From Nocardia acididurans (lineage in GTDB: Bacteria > Actinomycetota > Actinomycetes > Mycobacteriales > Mycobacteriaceae): DNA of 64,000 nucleotides. The DNA is taken from assembly GCF_016741815.1 (NCBI RefSeq), contig NZ_JAERRJ010000001.1:496001-560000 (forward strand), read 5' to 3'. A program made the translations under genes and the position numbers. The notes beneath the pieces are model-generated. The model saw only the letters and a list, made by a program, of their open reading frames with translations. It ran no database searches and was not told the DNA's origin. Position 1 is the first letter of the stretch, and every line of letters begins with the position of its first letter. Below are positions 19,594-28,075 of this stretch, one piece after another.

Positions 19594-20616
19594 CTATTCG
19601 GATTCTGCGTCGGGAACGGCTCCCGACCCGGCAGGACGCGCCGCCGCGCGCGCCGCCATTTCCCGGCCCGCGTCGAGATAGCTCATCGCGCCACGGGAAC
19701 CCGGATCGTAATCGAGGACCGTCATGCCGTAGCCGGGCGCCTCGGAAACCTTCACGCTGCGGGGGATCACGGACCGGAGCACCGCCTCACCGAAGTGACC
19801 GCGCACCTCCTCGGCGACCTGATCCGCCAACTTGGTGCGGCCGTCGTACATGGTGAGAACGACAGTGGAGACATGCAATTCGGGATTCAGATGCGACTGC
19901 ACCAGACCGATATTGCGGAGCAGCTGACCCACGCCCTCCAGCGCGTAGTACTCGCACTGGATCGGGATGAGCACCTCCTTGGCTGCCACGAGCGCGTTGA
20001 CCGTGAGCAGACCGAGCGACGGCGGGCAGTCGATCATGACGTAGTCGATGTCGTACCCGGCGAGGTTCGCCTCCTGGATGGCGGCCTTCAACCGGCCTTC
20101 GCGGGCGACCATCGAGACGAGTTCGATCTCCGCGCCCGCGAGGTCGATAGTGGCCGGGATGCACAGCAGGCGCTCGTTGTGCGGGCTCTGCTGAATCGCG
20201 TCCCGCACCGACACCTCGCCGATGAGCAACTCGTAGGAGGAGGGGATCCCCGAGTGGTGCTCGATGCCGAGCGCGGTGCTGGCATTGCCCTGCGGATCGA
20301 GATCGATGACGAGGACGCGCATTCCCTGGAGGGCGAGCGCGGCAGCCAGATTGACGGTCGTGGTGGTCTTACCTACGCCGCCCTTCTGGTTCGCGATGGT
20401 GATGATGCGCTGTTCCCGCGGGCGGGGGAGGCTCGCGGTGCTGCCCTGCAGCACCTGGCTGGCGCGCTGCGCCTCGGCCGCGATGGGCGTCTCGCTGGCG
20501 GAGATGTTCCCGAACGGGGTGCGGCTGAACTCCTCTACATCGAAGGCGCCGCCATCGAGCATGCCGGGCACCCGGGACGTTGTTTCCCGTGAAACATTCG
20601 CCGGACGATTGGACAT
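19594..20616 (-). CDS. parA: Chromosome partitioning ATPase ParA
   Basis: A 340-residue ParA/Soj ATPase with the deviant Walker [10 protein letters not shown], the nucleotide-switch DLDPQGNAS, and Walker [11 protein letters not shown]. It drives segregation of ParB-parS complexes. The N-terminal 75 residues are a poorly conserved extension. ATG 20616 is preceded by TAGGAG at 6 bases; a TTG at 20643 would give nine more residues. A parS-like sequence is embedded in codons near residues 7-12. Confidence 0.95.
   Translation of the reverse strand: MSNRPANVSRETTSRVPGMLDGGAFDVEEFSRTPFGNISASETPIAAEAQRASQVLQGSTASLPRPREQRIITIANQKGGVGKTTTTVNLAAALALQGMRVLVIDLDPQGNASTALGIEHHSGIPSSYELLIGEVSVRDAIQQSPHNERLLCIPATIDLAGAEIELVSMVAREGRLKAAIQEANLAGYDIDYVMIDCPPSLGLLTVNALVAAKEVLIPIQCEYYALEGVGQLLRNIGLVQSHLNPELHVSTVVLTMYDGRTKLADQVAEEVRGHFGEAVLRSVIPRSVKVSEAPGYGMTVLDYDPGSRGAMSYLDAGREMAARAAARPAGSGAVPDAESE
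20581..20596 (+). promoter_or_regulatory. parS: parS site within the parA 5' coding end
   Basis: TGTTTCCCGTGAAACA differs from the bacterial parS consensus TGTTTCACGTGAAACA at a single position. ParB is expected to load here. It encodes part of the variable ParA N-terminus, so the codons can tolerate it. Confidence 0.8.
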
Positions 20617-20807
20617 ACAGGCTCCTAACCCCGAGAACTTCAAGACATGTGGTCGAGCGGATTACGGGCATCTGGCAGCGCGCGACTGCTTTGTCACCAG
20701 AGGGGTGTGAGATGCGAGATCGACGCTCGACGTTCATAGCTTGCCAGTACCCGACACAATACGGAAGCTGAACGACGATCTCTGAGGCGCGACACGCAAT
20801 TTCGCCA

Positions 20808-20823
20808 TGTTTCACATGAAACA
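20808..20823 (+). promoter_or_regulatory. parS: parS site upstream of parA
   Basis: TGTTTCACATGAAACA differs from the parS consensus at one central base. It lies in the gap between parA and the small secreted-protein gene. Confidence 0.8.
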
Positions 20824-20882
20824 TGACCCCACTCCCGGGTGGGCCCTCAGGGGCTGCGCCCCCGAACCCCGCAGAAACGACG

Positions 20883-20915
20883 GCAGGCGCGGTGGCAATC
20901 TGCCACCGCGCCTGC
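20883..20915 (-). terminator. Hairpin terminator of the secreted-protein gene
   Basis: A perfect 15-bp stem (GCAGGCGCGGTGGCA and its complement) with a 3-base loop, 17 bp after the stop codon of the gene at 20933-21358. The tail on the minus strand includes TTTC but no long T run. Confidence 0.65.
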
Positions 20916-20932
20916 GAGATTCGGACTTACCG

Positions 20933-21358
20933 CTACTTGGCCGAGAGAGAACTCAGCAGACCCGCGAGGGGATTGGAACCCGAAGAGCCGGTGCCCCCAC
21001 CTGGATTCGTCGGCTTCTCCGTCACAGTGACGGTAATGGTCTTGCTGGAGACTATCTCCTGCACCGCCTTGATCTGATGGGTTCCGGCGGTGGTGGGGGT
21101 CCAGGAGATGGTCGCCTTGGAGCTGCTCGGCTTGGCCTTACCGATCTCGGTTCCGTTGTCGCTGAAGGTGACATCGAAGAGGAAGGACGTGATCGTCACG
21201 TCGGCGGTGAGGGTGTAGGTCTCGCCGACGTAGACCGTGCCGGACGGGCCGGTGAGTCCGGTGACGAGCGCATTGGCCTGCGGGGCCGCAACGAGTGCGG
21301 CGGTGGCCATTGCGCCCAGTAACGCGGTGCCGAAACCCGCGCGCTTGGTGATGCTCAT
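20933..21358 (-). CDS. Small secreted Ig-like protein, unknown function
   Basis: A 141-residue protein with a clear signal peptide: MSITKRAG, then a hydrophobic core and a likely cleavage after APQANA near residue 30. The mature part is about 110 residues of alternating beta-strand character (GTVYVGETYTLTADVTI, ATISWTPTTAGTHQIKAV), suggesting one bacterial Ig-like domain. It ends in a Gly/Ser linker and LAGLLSSLSAK. AGGAG lies 7 bases before ATG 21358. It has no counterpart between parA and rsmG in M. tuberculosis. Function is unknown. Confidence 0.78.
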   Translation of the reverse strand: MSITKRAGFGTALLGAMATAALVAAPQANALVTGLTGPSGTVYVGETYTLTADVTITSFLFDVTFSDNGTEIGKAKPSSSKATISWTPTTAGTHQIKAVQEIVSSKTITVTVTEKPTNPGGGTGSSGSNPLAGLLSSLSAK

Positions 21359-21467
21359 CTGTGTGCTCCTGTGCTCCTACCCCACAGCCATGCGGGGTGT
21401 ACGGGACAGTACCGACGGGCATCGCGCATTTTTGAAGTATGGATATTTCGAATCAATCGGCAACGGA

Positions 21468-22190
21468 TCAGCGGCGTTTGGACTTGGCCGCCGCTCGGCG
21501 CTCACCGCGGGGGAGCCGCTCGGCACTGATCACCACCGTGGGGGTGTCGAGCACTCCCACACCGCATTCGAGCACCTCCGCGTGGCCCGCGCCCGCCTTC
21601 GTCAGTTCGGCGCGATCGCGCTCCAACTCCTCCGCGGCACTGATCCCCTTGAGGGCGATCATCTTTCCGTGGTCGCGGACCAGCGGCATGGACCACCCCG
21701 CGAGCTTCGCCAGGGGAGCGACCGCACGGGAGGTGACCACATCCGCGCCTCCCGCCTCCTTCTTCACCCCGGGCTGCTCGGCCCGCCCACGGACGATGAG
21801 CACATTGTCGAGTCCGGCCGCATCCACGAACTCGGCCAGGAAGACGGTCCGGCGAAGTAGCGGCTCCACCAAGGTGATTCGAAGATCGGGCCGGGCGATG
21901 GCGAGCGGGATCCCGGGGAGGCCCGCGCCGCTGCCGACATCGACGATGCTCGCGCCCTGGGGGAGCAGTTCACCGACCACCGCGCAATTGAGGATGTGCC
22001 GATCCCACAGCCGGGGGACCTCACGCGGACCGATCAGACCACGCTCCACACCCGCGGTGGCGAGCACGTCGTAGTAGCGCCGGGCCAACTCCACTCGGTC
22101 CCCGAAGATCACCGCGGCGGCGGCGGGCTCGACAACGGGCTCGGTCACTTCGGGACCTGGTTCCACGTGAAACATCCTTCCGATGAACAC
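21468..22190 (-). CDS. rsmG: 16S rRNA (guanine527-N7)-methyltransferase RsmG (GidB)
   Basis: A 240-residue class I methyltransferase. SAM-binding motif I is [16 protein letters not shown], and the family segments [12 protein letters not shown] and [15 protein letters not shown] are present. It methylates G527 of 16S rRNA; its loss is known to give low-level streptomycin resistance in other bacteria. Start is either ATG 22190 or ATG 22175 (MFHVEPG); neither has an ideal ribosome site. A parS-like sequence overlaps the beginning of the gene. The tail is Arg/Lys-rich. Confidence 0.94.
   Translation of the reverse strand: MFIGRMFHVEPGPEVTEPVVEPAAAAVIFGDRVELARRYYDVLATAGVERGLIGPREVPRLWDRHILNCAVVGELLPQGASIVDVGSGAGLPGIPLAIARPDLRITLVEPLLRRTVFLAEFVDAAGLDNVLIVRGRAEQPGVKKEAGGADVVTSRAVAPLAKLAGWSMPLVRDHGKMIALKGISAAEELERDRAELTKAGAGHAEVLECGVGVLDTPTVVISAERLPRGERRAAAKSKRR
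22159..22174 (+). promoter_or_regulatory. parS: parS-like site at the 5' end of rsmG
   Basis: GGTTCCACGTGAAACA matches the parS consensus at 14 of 16 positions with an intact CACGTG centre and right half. It encodes the FHVE part of RsmG, a common arrangement in bacteria with MFHV-type N-termini. Confidence 0.68.
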
Positions 22191-22259
22191 AACTCTCGTA
22201 GCTCTCAGGGACTGCGCCCCCGAATCCCAAGCGGCTGGGCGGGGAGCGTCATGGATAAG

Positions 22260-22297
22260 CGTAGGGCCCCCGGGGTCTGAGTCCCGGGGGCCCTACG
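22260..22297 (-). terminator. Terminator of the rnpA-yidC-jag operon
   Basis: A perfect 15-bp stem, CGTAGGGCCCCCGGG with its complement, and an 8-base loop. It starts 18 bp after the jag stop codon, before rsmG. It should end transcription from rnpA/yidD/yidC/jag. Confidence 0.8.
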
Positions 22298-22315
22298 GTC
22301 AATGTCGCGTGCGTG

Positions 22316-22867
22316 TCACGCGGGGAGAACCACCACCCGGCGGCTCGGCTCCACGCCCTCGCTCTCGCTGACGACACCGTCGACGGCGGCGACCGCGTCG
22401 TGCACGATCTTGCGCTCGAACGGGGTCATGGGGGAGAGGGCTTCGCGCTCACCGGTTTCCAGCACCCGCTTGGCCGCCTCGGTGCCGAGCGCGCTCAACT
22501 CCGAACGACGCTTGGCACGCCAGCCCGCCACATCCAGCATGAGCCGGCTGCGGACGCCGGTCGCCTGCTGCACGGCCAGCCGGGTGAGCTCCTGGAGCGC
22601 GTCCAGGACTTCACCGCGACGACCGACCAGCTTGGTCAGATCCTTGCCGCCGTCGATGCTGACGACCGCGCGGTCGCCCTCCACATCGAGGTCGATGTCG
22701 CCGTCGAAGTCGAGGACGTCCAGCAGCTGCTCCAGGTAGTCGCCGGCGATCTCGCCCTCTTCGATGAGCGCTTCCTCGGAGTCGTTGGCGGACTCCACCA
22801 CCGCGGTATCCGTCGCCGCCGTCGCAGCCGTCACTGTGGGGTCCCCTCCGTCGGTTTCAACAGTCAT
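22316..22867 (-). CDS. jag: Jag/KhpB-type RNA-binding protein (KH-R3H)
   Basis: A 183-residue protein. An acidic N-terminus is followed by a Jag KH-like domain (DYLEQLLDVLDFDGDI ... LTKLVGRRGEVLDALQELTRL) and a C-terminal R3H domain (MTPFERKIVHDAVAAVDGV, ending SRRVVVLP). It is an RNA-binding partner encoded beside yidC in many bacteria. ATG 22867 is chosen because GAAGGA lies 8 bases before it; ATG 22882 would add five residues. It lies 60 bp after yidC. Confidence 0.9.
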   Translation of the reverse strand: MTVETDGGDPTVTAATAATDTAVVESANDSEEALIEEGEIAGDYLEQLLDVLDFDGDIDLDVEGDRAVVSIDGGKDLTKLVGRRGEVLDALQELTRLAVQQATGVRSRLMLDVAGWRAKRRSELSALGTEAAKRVLETGEREALSPMTPFERKIVHDAVAAVDGVVSESEGVEPSRRVVVLPA

Positions 22868-22927
22868 GGTTGTTTCCTTCATCTGGAGTTGTCGGCGCGG
22901 TGCGCCACAAAGCTTTTCGGGCGAGGG

Positions 22928-24007
22928 TCAGCGCCGTTTCTTCTGATTCGCGCGACCGCGGTTGCCGGACCGCTTCTTGTTGCCACCGGCCGGCTTGGCA
23001 CCGGCCACCGGCTTCGAACCATTGGTGGCGGCCTGCGAGGTATCGGACTCGCCGTCCACCGCGGTATCCGTCGCCGGCTTCTTCCGAGTATCGACCGGCT
23101 TCGCGCCCGGCTTGGGAGCATTGGCCGCGCGGCGCTCGAGCGCTGCGGCCTTCTTCTCCTCTTCTTCCTTCTCCATGCGGCCGAAGACGAGATGCTGCTG
23201 CGCGTAGGTCCAGATGTTGTTGGACACCCAGTAGATCAGGATGGCGATCGGCAGGAACGGGCCACCGACGAGCACGCCGAGCGGGAACACCCACAGCGCC
23301 AGCTTGTTCATCATGGCGGCCTGCGGGTTGGCGAGAGCCTCGGGCGACTGCCGGGCCACGGAGGCGCGCGCGTTGAAGTGGGTCGCCAGACCGGCGATGA
23401 TCATCAGCGGGATGGAGACGGCCGCGATGGCCACCTTCGAGGGGATGCCGCCGTAGTGCGCGAAGGAATCCAGCACCGCCTGCGGCTCGGTGATGTACGC
23501 CGAGAGCGGAGCGCCGAAAAGCCGTGCGGTGAGGAAGGACTGGACGTCGGCCGCGTTGAAGACGTAGTTCGGCGTCTGCGCGTTCAGCTCCGGGCTCAGG
23601 CCCAGCTGGCCGAATCCGTGGCCGGTGCGGTTGAACGACCGGAGCACATGGAACAGACCGAGGAACACCGGCACCTGCAGCAGCACGGGCAGGCAGCCCA
23701 TGAGCGGGTTGAAGCCGTGGTCCTTCTGCAGCTTCTGCATCTCGATCGTCATCTGCTGACGATCGTTCTTGTACTTCTTCTGCAGTTCCTTGATCTGCGG
23801 CTGCAGCTCCTGCATCTGCTTGGTGGTGCGGACCTGCTTCACGAACGGCTTGTACAGCACGAGCCGCAGCGTGAACACCAGGAACACCACGGCCAGGGCC
23901 CAGGCGAAGCCATTGTCCTTGCCCAGCACGAACCCGAATGCTCGGTGCCAGAACCAGAGGATCCACGACACCGGGTAATAAATGAAGTCGAGCACGGCTC
24001 TATGCAC
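22928..24007 (-). CDS. yidC: Membrane protein insertase YidC
   Basis: A 359-residue Oxa1/YidC insertase of the short actinobacterial type. The first span includes [14 protein letters not shown], a cytoplasmic coiled-coil hairpin follows ([20 protein letters not shown]), and the core holds [15 protein letters not shown] and [16 protein letters not shown]. The C-terminus is a long basic tail suited to ribosome binding. It inserts membrane proteins with or without SecYEG. GTG 24007 overlaps the end of yidD by 8 bases. Confidence 0.95.
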   Translation of the reverse strand: MHRAVLDFIYYPVSWILWFWHRAFGFVLGKDNGFAWALAVVFLVFTLRLVLYKPFVKQVRTTKQMQELQPQIKELQKKYKNDRQQMTIEMQKLQKDHGFNPLMGCLPVLLQVPVFLGLFHVLRSFNRTGHGFGQLGLSPELNAQTPNYVFNAADVQSFLTARLFGAPLSAYITEPQAVLDSFAHYGGIPSKVAIAAVSIPLMIIAGLATHFNARASVARQSPEALANPQAAMMNKLALWVFPLGVLVGGPFLPIAILIYWVSNNIWTYAQQHLVFGRMEKEEEEKKAAALERRAANAPKPGAKPVDTRKKPATDTAVDGESDTSQAATNGSKPVAGAKPAGGNKKRSGNRGRANQKKRR

Positions 24008-24338
24008 TCCCGTCGTTCGTATCGCCGGTCACCGCGGACGATGACCCTTCATAAGCTGATGCCCCGTCCCGGAGCTGTTCCTTGCGTGCGGACTTGCGTT
24101 CCGGTACGGGGTCCCACCCACCAGGGTGCCAGGGCGCACATTTGGCCAGACGGACGGCCGTCAGTCCGAGACCGACGACCAGTCCGCGGGTGCGCAGCGC
24201 TGTCACCGCGTACTCGCTGCAGGTGGGCGTGAAGCGGCACACCGGCATGCGGGTGGGGGAGATGTAGGTCCGATACAGCTCGATGAGGAATATCAGAGCT
24301 TTGGCCGGTATGCGGGCAGCCGCGCGGAGAGCGCTCAT
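24000..24338 (-). CDS. yidD: Membrane protein insertion efficiency factor YidD
   Basis: A 112-residue protein. [30 protein letters not shown] and [13 protein letters not shown] are the YidD family hallmarks, including the conserved Cys residues. It is a peripheral membrane protein that helps insertion. The start ATG overlaps the rnpA stop (ATGA), and its own end overlaps the yidC start, so rnpA-yidD-yidC are translationally coupled. The acidic C-terminal 30 residues are not conserved. Confidence 0.93.
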   Translation of the reverse strand: MSALRAAARIPAKALIFLIELYRTYISPTRMPVCRFTPTCSEYAVTALRTRGLVVGLGLTAVRLAKCAPWHPGGWDPVPERKSARKEQLRDGASAYEGSSSAVTGDTNDGSA

Positions 24339-24748
24339 GACTCGGTACCGGCTGAATCCACTTCACGGCTCACGGTGGTGGTGCCGAGTTTGCGCAGCCC
24401 GCTCGACATCTGCCGATGCAGCTCGGCAGTGGGGGCTTGCGCCGCGCCCGGCAGCGCGCGGATCACCACATCGGCGCCGTCCGGCAGTTCGGCCGCCAGA
24501 CTCGCGCAGATATGACGCAGGCGGCGGGCCACCCGGTGGCGAACCACCGCCGGACCCACCGCCTTGCTGACGATCAAACCGAACCGCGGACCGCCCACCC
24601 GTATGACGGGCGAACCTACGTCCGTGGACTGGTGATCGTCGTGTAGCAGTACGTGCACAACGAGATCCCGTCTCCCGATCCGCCGGCCCTGGCGCACCGT
24701 CCGGGAGAAGTCGGTACGCCGATGCAGCCGGAACGGCTCAGGCAGCAC
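24335..24748 (-). CDS. rnpA: Ribonuclease P protein component
   Basis: A 137-residue RNase P protein (FRLHRRTDFSRTVRQGRR at the start). The RNA-binding signature normally written RNRxKRRLR appears as RHRVARRLRH. It joins the catalytic RNA to mature tRNA 5' ends. The start is GTG 24748. The position next to rpmH is near-universal in bacteria. It overlaps yidD by 4 bases. Confidence 0.94.
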   Translation of the reverse strand: MLPEPFRLHRRTDFSRTVRQGRRIGRRDLVVHVLLHDDHQSTDVGSPVIRVGGPRFGLIVSKAVGPAVVRHRVARRLRHICASLAAELPDGADVVIRALPGAAQAPTAELHRQMSSGLRKLGTTTVSREVDSAGTES

Positions 24749-24853
24749 CTGAGCGTCCGGCGATCAGCGGAGGGATAGGAAACCGGTAGTACGGCGAGCC
24801 GTTTCGACTACACGGCGTGCCGTGAGTCTGGCGCCGCATCCGGGATAACCGAA

Positions 24854-24997
24854 TCAGGCGGTCAGCTTGGCGCGGCCCTTGCCACGGCGCGCCGACACGA
24901 TGGCGCGGCCCGCACGGGTGCGCATCCGGAGACGGAAGCCGTGGACGCGCGCCCGACGACGGTTGTTCGGCTGGAACGTCCGCTTGCCCTTGGCCAC
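24854..24997 (-). CDS. rpmH: 50S ribosomal protein L34
   Basis: The 47-residue L34: after the GTG start at 24997 it reads [20 protein letters not shown] and ends [16 protein letters not shown] lies 8 bases before the start. Any longer frame upstream is spurious, because L34 is always about 45-47 residues. It is transcribed away from dnaA and has its own promoter. Confidence 0.97.
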   Translation of the reverse strand: MAKGKRTFQPNNRRRARVHGFRLRMRTRAGRAIVSARRGKGRAKLTA

Positions 24998-25462
24998 GGT
25001 CAACACTCCTCTAAGTGGTGGGCGTCCGGTGACGCCCGAAGTTTGTTCGGTGATACGTGCTCTCGGTGGATCGGAAGATCCTCCGGCGCAATACCCGATC
25101 GGGCAGGGCAGCAGACAGCCGCCACCGCACCATAGGGTGACTGTAGAAGGGTACTTACCACCTGAACGAGGGTCAAACTCGGGGGTCAGGGGCCGTTCGG
25201 GACACGTCAGCTGCGGGTTCGTGTCGGTGGGCGGATTGTGTGTATGGTCCTTGCCGGGCCGCTGAGCAGTGCTCGCGAGCCCCGCCCGGAACTGTTGCCA
25301 GCTGTTAGCTGTAGAACCGCAGGTCCGCGCCCGATTCGGGGGATTCGACGCGATGTACCGCGCATCCCCAGGTTTTCCACATCTGTGGATAATTGTGTGG
25401 AAAGACCCCTGGAGTGGCATATTCGTAGGGCCGATCGCCTAGCTCCGGGGAGGACAAAGTTC
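24998..25462. other. rpmH-dnaA intergenic region with DnaA boxes
   Basis: A 465-bp gene-free stretch between divergent rpmH and dnaA. It carries the rpmH promoter (25148-25176) and a compact DnaA-box group at 25373-25404: TTTTCCACA, the perfect box TGTGGATAA (25384-25392) and TGTGGAAAG. These lie 60-90 bp before the dnaA start and would suit autoregulation of dnaA or act as an origin side-cluster. GGGGAGGA at 25447 is the dnaA ribosome site. I cannot fix the dnaA promoter. Confidence 0.75.
25148..25176 (-). promoter_or_regulatory. Promoter of rpmH
   Basis: On the minus strand TTGACC (25176-25171) and TACCCT (25153-25148) are exactly 17 bases apart, a good housekeeping promoter about 150 bp before the L34 start. 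Confidence 0.7.
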
Positions 25463-27322
25463 GTGGACGACGAGCAGAATGTGCTGACCGCTGTATGGCC
25501 CGAGGTGATCGCCGAGCTCGCGAGCGGCAGCGCCGACGGGGAGATACAGCCGGTCAGTAAAGCGCACAAGGCGTGGCTCGGCATCATCGAACCCATCACC
25601 TTCCTGCAGGGCTTCGCGCTGCTGTCGGTCCCCGGCACGATGGCGCAAGAGGTTGTCGAACGCGATCTGCGTGAACCCATTCTCCGCAGTCTCGCCCGGC
25701 GCGGCCTCCAGGTCGAGGGCCTCGGCGTGCGAATTCGCGCCGCGCAGAACAACTCCGGTGACCGCGCCGCCGCAGCCCCCCGGCACGCCCGCATGACCTC
25801 CCGGCCCGAACGCCCGCGTGAGACCGATCACGCCGCACCCGTATACCAGCCGCAGCCCGCGCCGCAGCCCGTCGAACGTCCCCAGCAGCACTACCAGCCG
25901 CCGCAGGAGCAGCACTACCAGGCGCAGCAGGAGTATGCACAGCCCCGCTACCTGCCGCCTTCGGACTACCCGCCGGAGTACGGCGAGCGGGAATCTTATC
26001 CACCTGTGGAATTCGGGCAGCCGCCGATGGCCGAAGAGTTGCCGGTCCCCGCACCCGAGCCTGCGGCAGCCCCCCGGCGACGCGAATCGCACCGGACCCA
26101 GGCCATGCCGCCCGGACAGGAATCCCTGTTCTCCCCGGAACCGGATCCCGAACCCGCGCCCATGCCCGCCCCCGCGCGGCGGCCGGTGGACGACGACCAC
26201 CACGCCGACGAGGAGCCGGTGGTCAACGTCCGCAACAACTGGCCCACCTACTTCAACAAGCCGCCCGAGCGCGAGACGCCCGCGCCGTCCTCCTCGGCCA
26301 GCCTGAACGCCAAGTACACCTTCGAGACCTTCGTCATCGGCGCGTCCAACCGGTTCGCGCACGCCGCGGCGGTGGCCATCGCGGAAGCGCCGGCGCGCGC
26401 CTACAACCCGCTGTTCGTCTGGGGCGCTTCGGGTTTGGGCAAGACGCACCTGTTGCACGCGGCCGGGCACTACGCGCAGCGGCTGTTCCCGGGCATGCGG
26501 GTGAAGTACGTGTCCACCGAGGAATTCACCAACGACTTCATCAACTCGCTGCGCGACGACCGGAAGGTGGCGTTCAAACGCCGCTACCGGGAGACCGACA
26601 TCCTGCTGGTGGACGACATCCAGTTCATCGAAGGCAAGGAAGGCATCCAGGAGGAGTTCTTCCACACCTTCAACACCCTGCACAACGCGAACAAGCAGAT
26701 CGTGGTGTCCTCGGACCGGCCGCCCAAGCAGCTGGCCACCCTGGAGGAGCGGCTGCGCACCCGGTTCGAGTGGGGTCTCATCACCGATGTGCAGCCGCCC
26801 GAGCTGGAGACCCGCATCGCCATCCTGCGCAAGAAGGCGCGGATGGACCGCCTCGACGCCCCGCACGACGTGCTCGAGCTCATCGCGAGCCGGGTGGAGC
26901 GCAATATCCGGGAGCTGGAGGGCGCGCTCATCCGCGTGACGGCCTTCGCCTCGCTGAACGGGCAGCCGCTGGATCTGTCGCTGGCCGAGGTGGTGCTGCG
27001 CGATCTCATGCCGGACACCGCCACCATGGAGATCACGGCGGCCACGATCATGGCCGTGACCGCGGAGTACTTCAACACCACGCTGGAAGAGCTGACCGGT
27101 CCCGGTAAGGCCCGGCCGCTCGCGCAGGCCCGGCAGATCGCCATGTACCTGTGCCGTGAGCTGACCGACCTATCGCTACCCAAGATCGGTCAGGCCTTCG
27201 GCCGCGATCACACGACGGTCATGTACGCCGAGAAGAAGGTGCGCAAGGAGATGACCGAGCGCCGGCGGGTGTACGACCAGGTTCAAGAACTCACAGCCCG
27301 GATCAAGCAGAGATCGCGGTAG
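25463..27322 (+). CDS. dnaA: Chromosomal replication initiator protein DnaA
   Basis: A 619-residue DnaA. Domain I is residues 1 to about 95 ([13 protein letters not shown]...). A long Pro/Gln/Tyr/Glu-rich domain II runs to about 280. The AAA+ domain III has Walker [10 protein letters not shown] near 319-327 and Walker B LLVDDIQF near 380. Domain IV ends with the DnaA-box reading motif [14 protein letters not shown] near 579. GTG 25463 follows GGGGAGGA by 8 bases and gives the standard N-terminus [13 protein letters not shown]. It binds boxes in oriC and melts the origin. Confidence 0.97.
   Translation: MDDEQNVLTAVWPEVIAELASGSADGEIQPVSKAHKAWLGIIEPITFLQGFALLSVPGTMAQEVVERDLREPILRSLARRGLQVEGLGVRIRAAQNNSGDRAAAAPRHARMTSRPERPRETDHAAPVYQPQPAPQPVERPQQHYQPPQEQHYQAQQEYAQPRYLPPSDYPPEYGERESYPPVEFGQPPMAEELPVPAPEPAAAPRRRESHRTQAMPPGQESLFSPEPDPEPAPMPAPARRPVDDDHHADEEPVVNVRNNWPTYFNKPPERETPAPSSSASLNAKYTFETFVIGASNRFAHAAAVAIAEAPARAYNPLFVWGASGLGKTHLLHAAGHYAQRLFPGMRVKYVSTEEFTNDFINSLRDDRKVAFKRRYRETDILLVDDIQFIEGKEGIQEEFFHTFNTLHNANKQIVVSSDRPPKQLATLEERLRTRFEWGLITDVQPPELETRIAILRKKARMDRLDAPHDVLELIASRVERNIRELEGALIRVTAFASLNGQPLDLSLAEVVLRDLMPDTATMEITAATIMAVTAEYFNTTLEELTGPGKARPLAQARQIAMYLCRELTDLSLPKIGQAFGRDHTTVMYAEKKVRKEMTERRRVYDQVQELTARIKQRSR
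25996..26013 (+). promoter_or_regulatory. DnaA-box pair inside the dnaA coding region
   Basis: TTATCCACC followed directly by TGTGGAATT, two inverted box-like 9-mers within the variable linker codons of dnaA. The codons used (TCT TAT CCA CCT) are poor choices for this high-GC gene. Confidence 0.4.
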
Positions 27323-27337
27323 TCCACAGCTAACAGG

Positions 27338-27371
27338 CCCCCACGTCGGATGACGTGGGGGTCTTCTGTTT
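27338..27371 (+). terminator. dnaA terminator
   Basis: CCCCCACGTC and GACGTGGGGG form a 10-bp perfect stem with a GGAT loop, followed by TCTTCTGTTTT. It sits 15 bp after the dnaA stop and keeps dnaA transcripts out of oriC. Confidence 0.85.
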
Positions 27372-27387
27372 TCGGGGTTGTGGATTC

Positions 27388-27725
27388 CTCGAGGAGTCCT
27401 CGAGGAATGCCTGTGGACTCCTCGAGGATTCCCACTGTTGTCCACCGGTTTGCCCACAGGTGGCTACTAACAGGGGTGCACAACCGGTAGTGCACAGTTC
27501 CCACAGGTTGCTTCATCCTCGAGGGCTGACCTGCCCGGATGCGATTTGTGCCCTGTGGATTCCTCGAGGAGTCCCTGTCGACTCCTCGAGGAATCCTCGA
27601 GTTGTCCCCCGATTCACTCAGATGTGCGCAGGGTGGGCGAAAAACGGGGAGCAACTCGAGGATGGCTCGAGGACAGATGTGGAGTAAGCCGTTGCCTCCA
27701 CAGCCACTCCCGGTTCATCCTCGAG
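27388..27725. repeat. Phased array of ten CTCGAG palindromes in oriC
   Basis: CTCGAG, mostly as TCCTCGAGGA, begins at 27388, 27399, 27421, 27518, 27563, 27585, 27596, 27655, 27666 and 27720. The start-to-start distances are 11, 22, 97, 45, 22, 11, 59, 11 and 54 bp, so five of nine are exact multiples of 11. Several copies directly abut a DnaA box (9-mers ending at 27387, 27420, 27562, a degenerate one at 27584, and one starting at 27602). Two blocks (27379-27428 and 27554-27592) are imperfect duplicates differing by an 11-bp insertion and a G/C change. The rest of the window holds the hexamer only about once per 2-3 kb. Confidence 0.95.
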
Positions 27726-27801
27726 ACACCCAACGGACATCCCCACGCCGCCACACCCCCGGACCTGCGCAAACGGGCGGAGTCCACAGAACTAACAGGA
27801 C

Positions 27802-27849
27802 CTACTACTACTTCATTTCTCTTCTTTGAATTACTTCTTCTAAAACAGG
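27802..27849 (+). promoter_or_regulatory. Putative origin unwinding element with CTA triplets
   Basis: CTA-CTA-CTA-CTT at 27802-27813, then a pyrimidine/AT-rich run to 27849, in an otherwise very GC-rich region and just after a DnaA-box-like GAGTCCACA at 27780-27788. The triplets match the DnaA-trio pattern (3'-GAT-5' repeats on the opposite strand) known from Bacillus subtilis oriC. Confidence 0.6.
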
Positions 27850-28075
27850 CTGTGTGGAAACCGGGTCTGGGAGTGAACGGATCGATGGGTAGCTCCGCCC
27901 GACTCGAACGCGGCAGGGAGGAGAAGGGAGAGCAGTCCCGGCCGTCCGATGCGCCCGGAGGGTCGGAGTAGGCGCATCGGCCCCGCGCGGGTACGGTTTG
28001 GTGTCGGCCCCGTGTGCGAGACTGCCGATTACTCAGATCCGATTGATCGAGACACTGGAGAGGACAGACCGGGCG

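Larger units (their letters stand above)
20617..20932. other. Gene-free stretch between parA and the secreted-protein gene
   Basis: A 316-bp region with no convincing gene. It contains the parA ribosome site next to 20616, a parS site (20808-20823), a GC-rich repeat with core GGGGC-TGC-GCCCC near 20850-20862, and a strong hairpin at 20883-20915 that probably terminates the gene to its right. The parA-parB promoter should lie here, but I cannot place it with confidence. Confidence 0.7.
27323..28075. other. oriC: Chromosomal origin of replication oriC
   Basis: A 753-bp gene-free region between dnaA and dnaN. It contains the dnaA terminator, box-like sequences (TTGTCCACC 27438-27446, TTGCCCACA 27450-27458, TGTGGATTC 27379 and 27554, TGTGGACTC 27412, TAGTCCACA 27320, GAGTCCACA 27780, TGTGGAAAC 27853), the CTCGAG array and an AT-rich stretch near dnaN. 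Position, box density and the AT-rich element all fit oriC of Mycobacteriales. From about 27862 to 28060 I see only the approach to dnaN, with GGAGAGGA as ribosome site. Confidence 0.93.
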
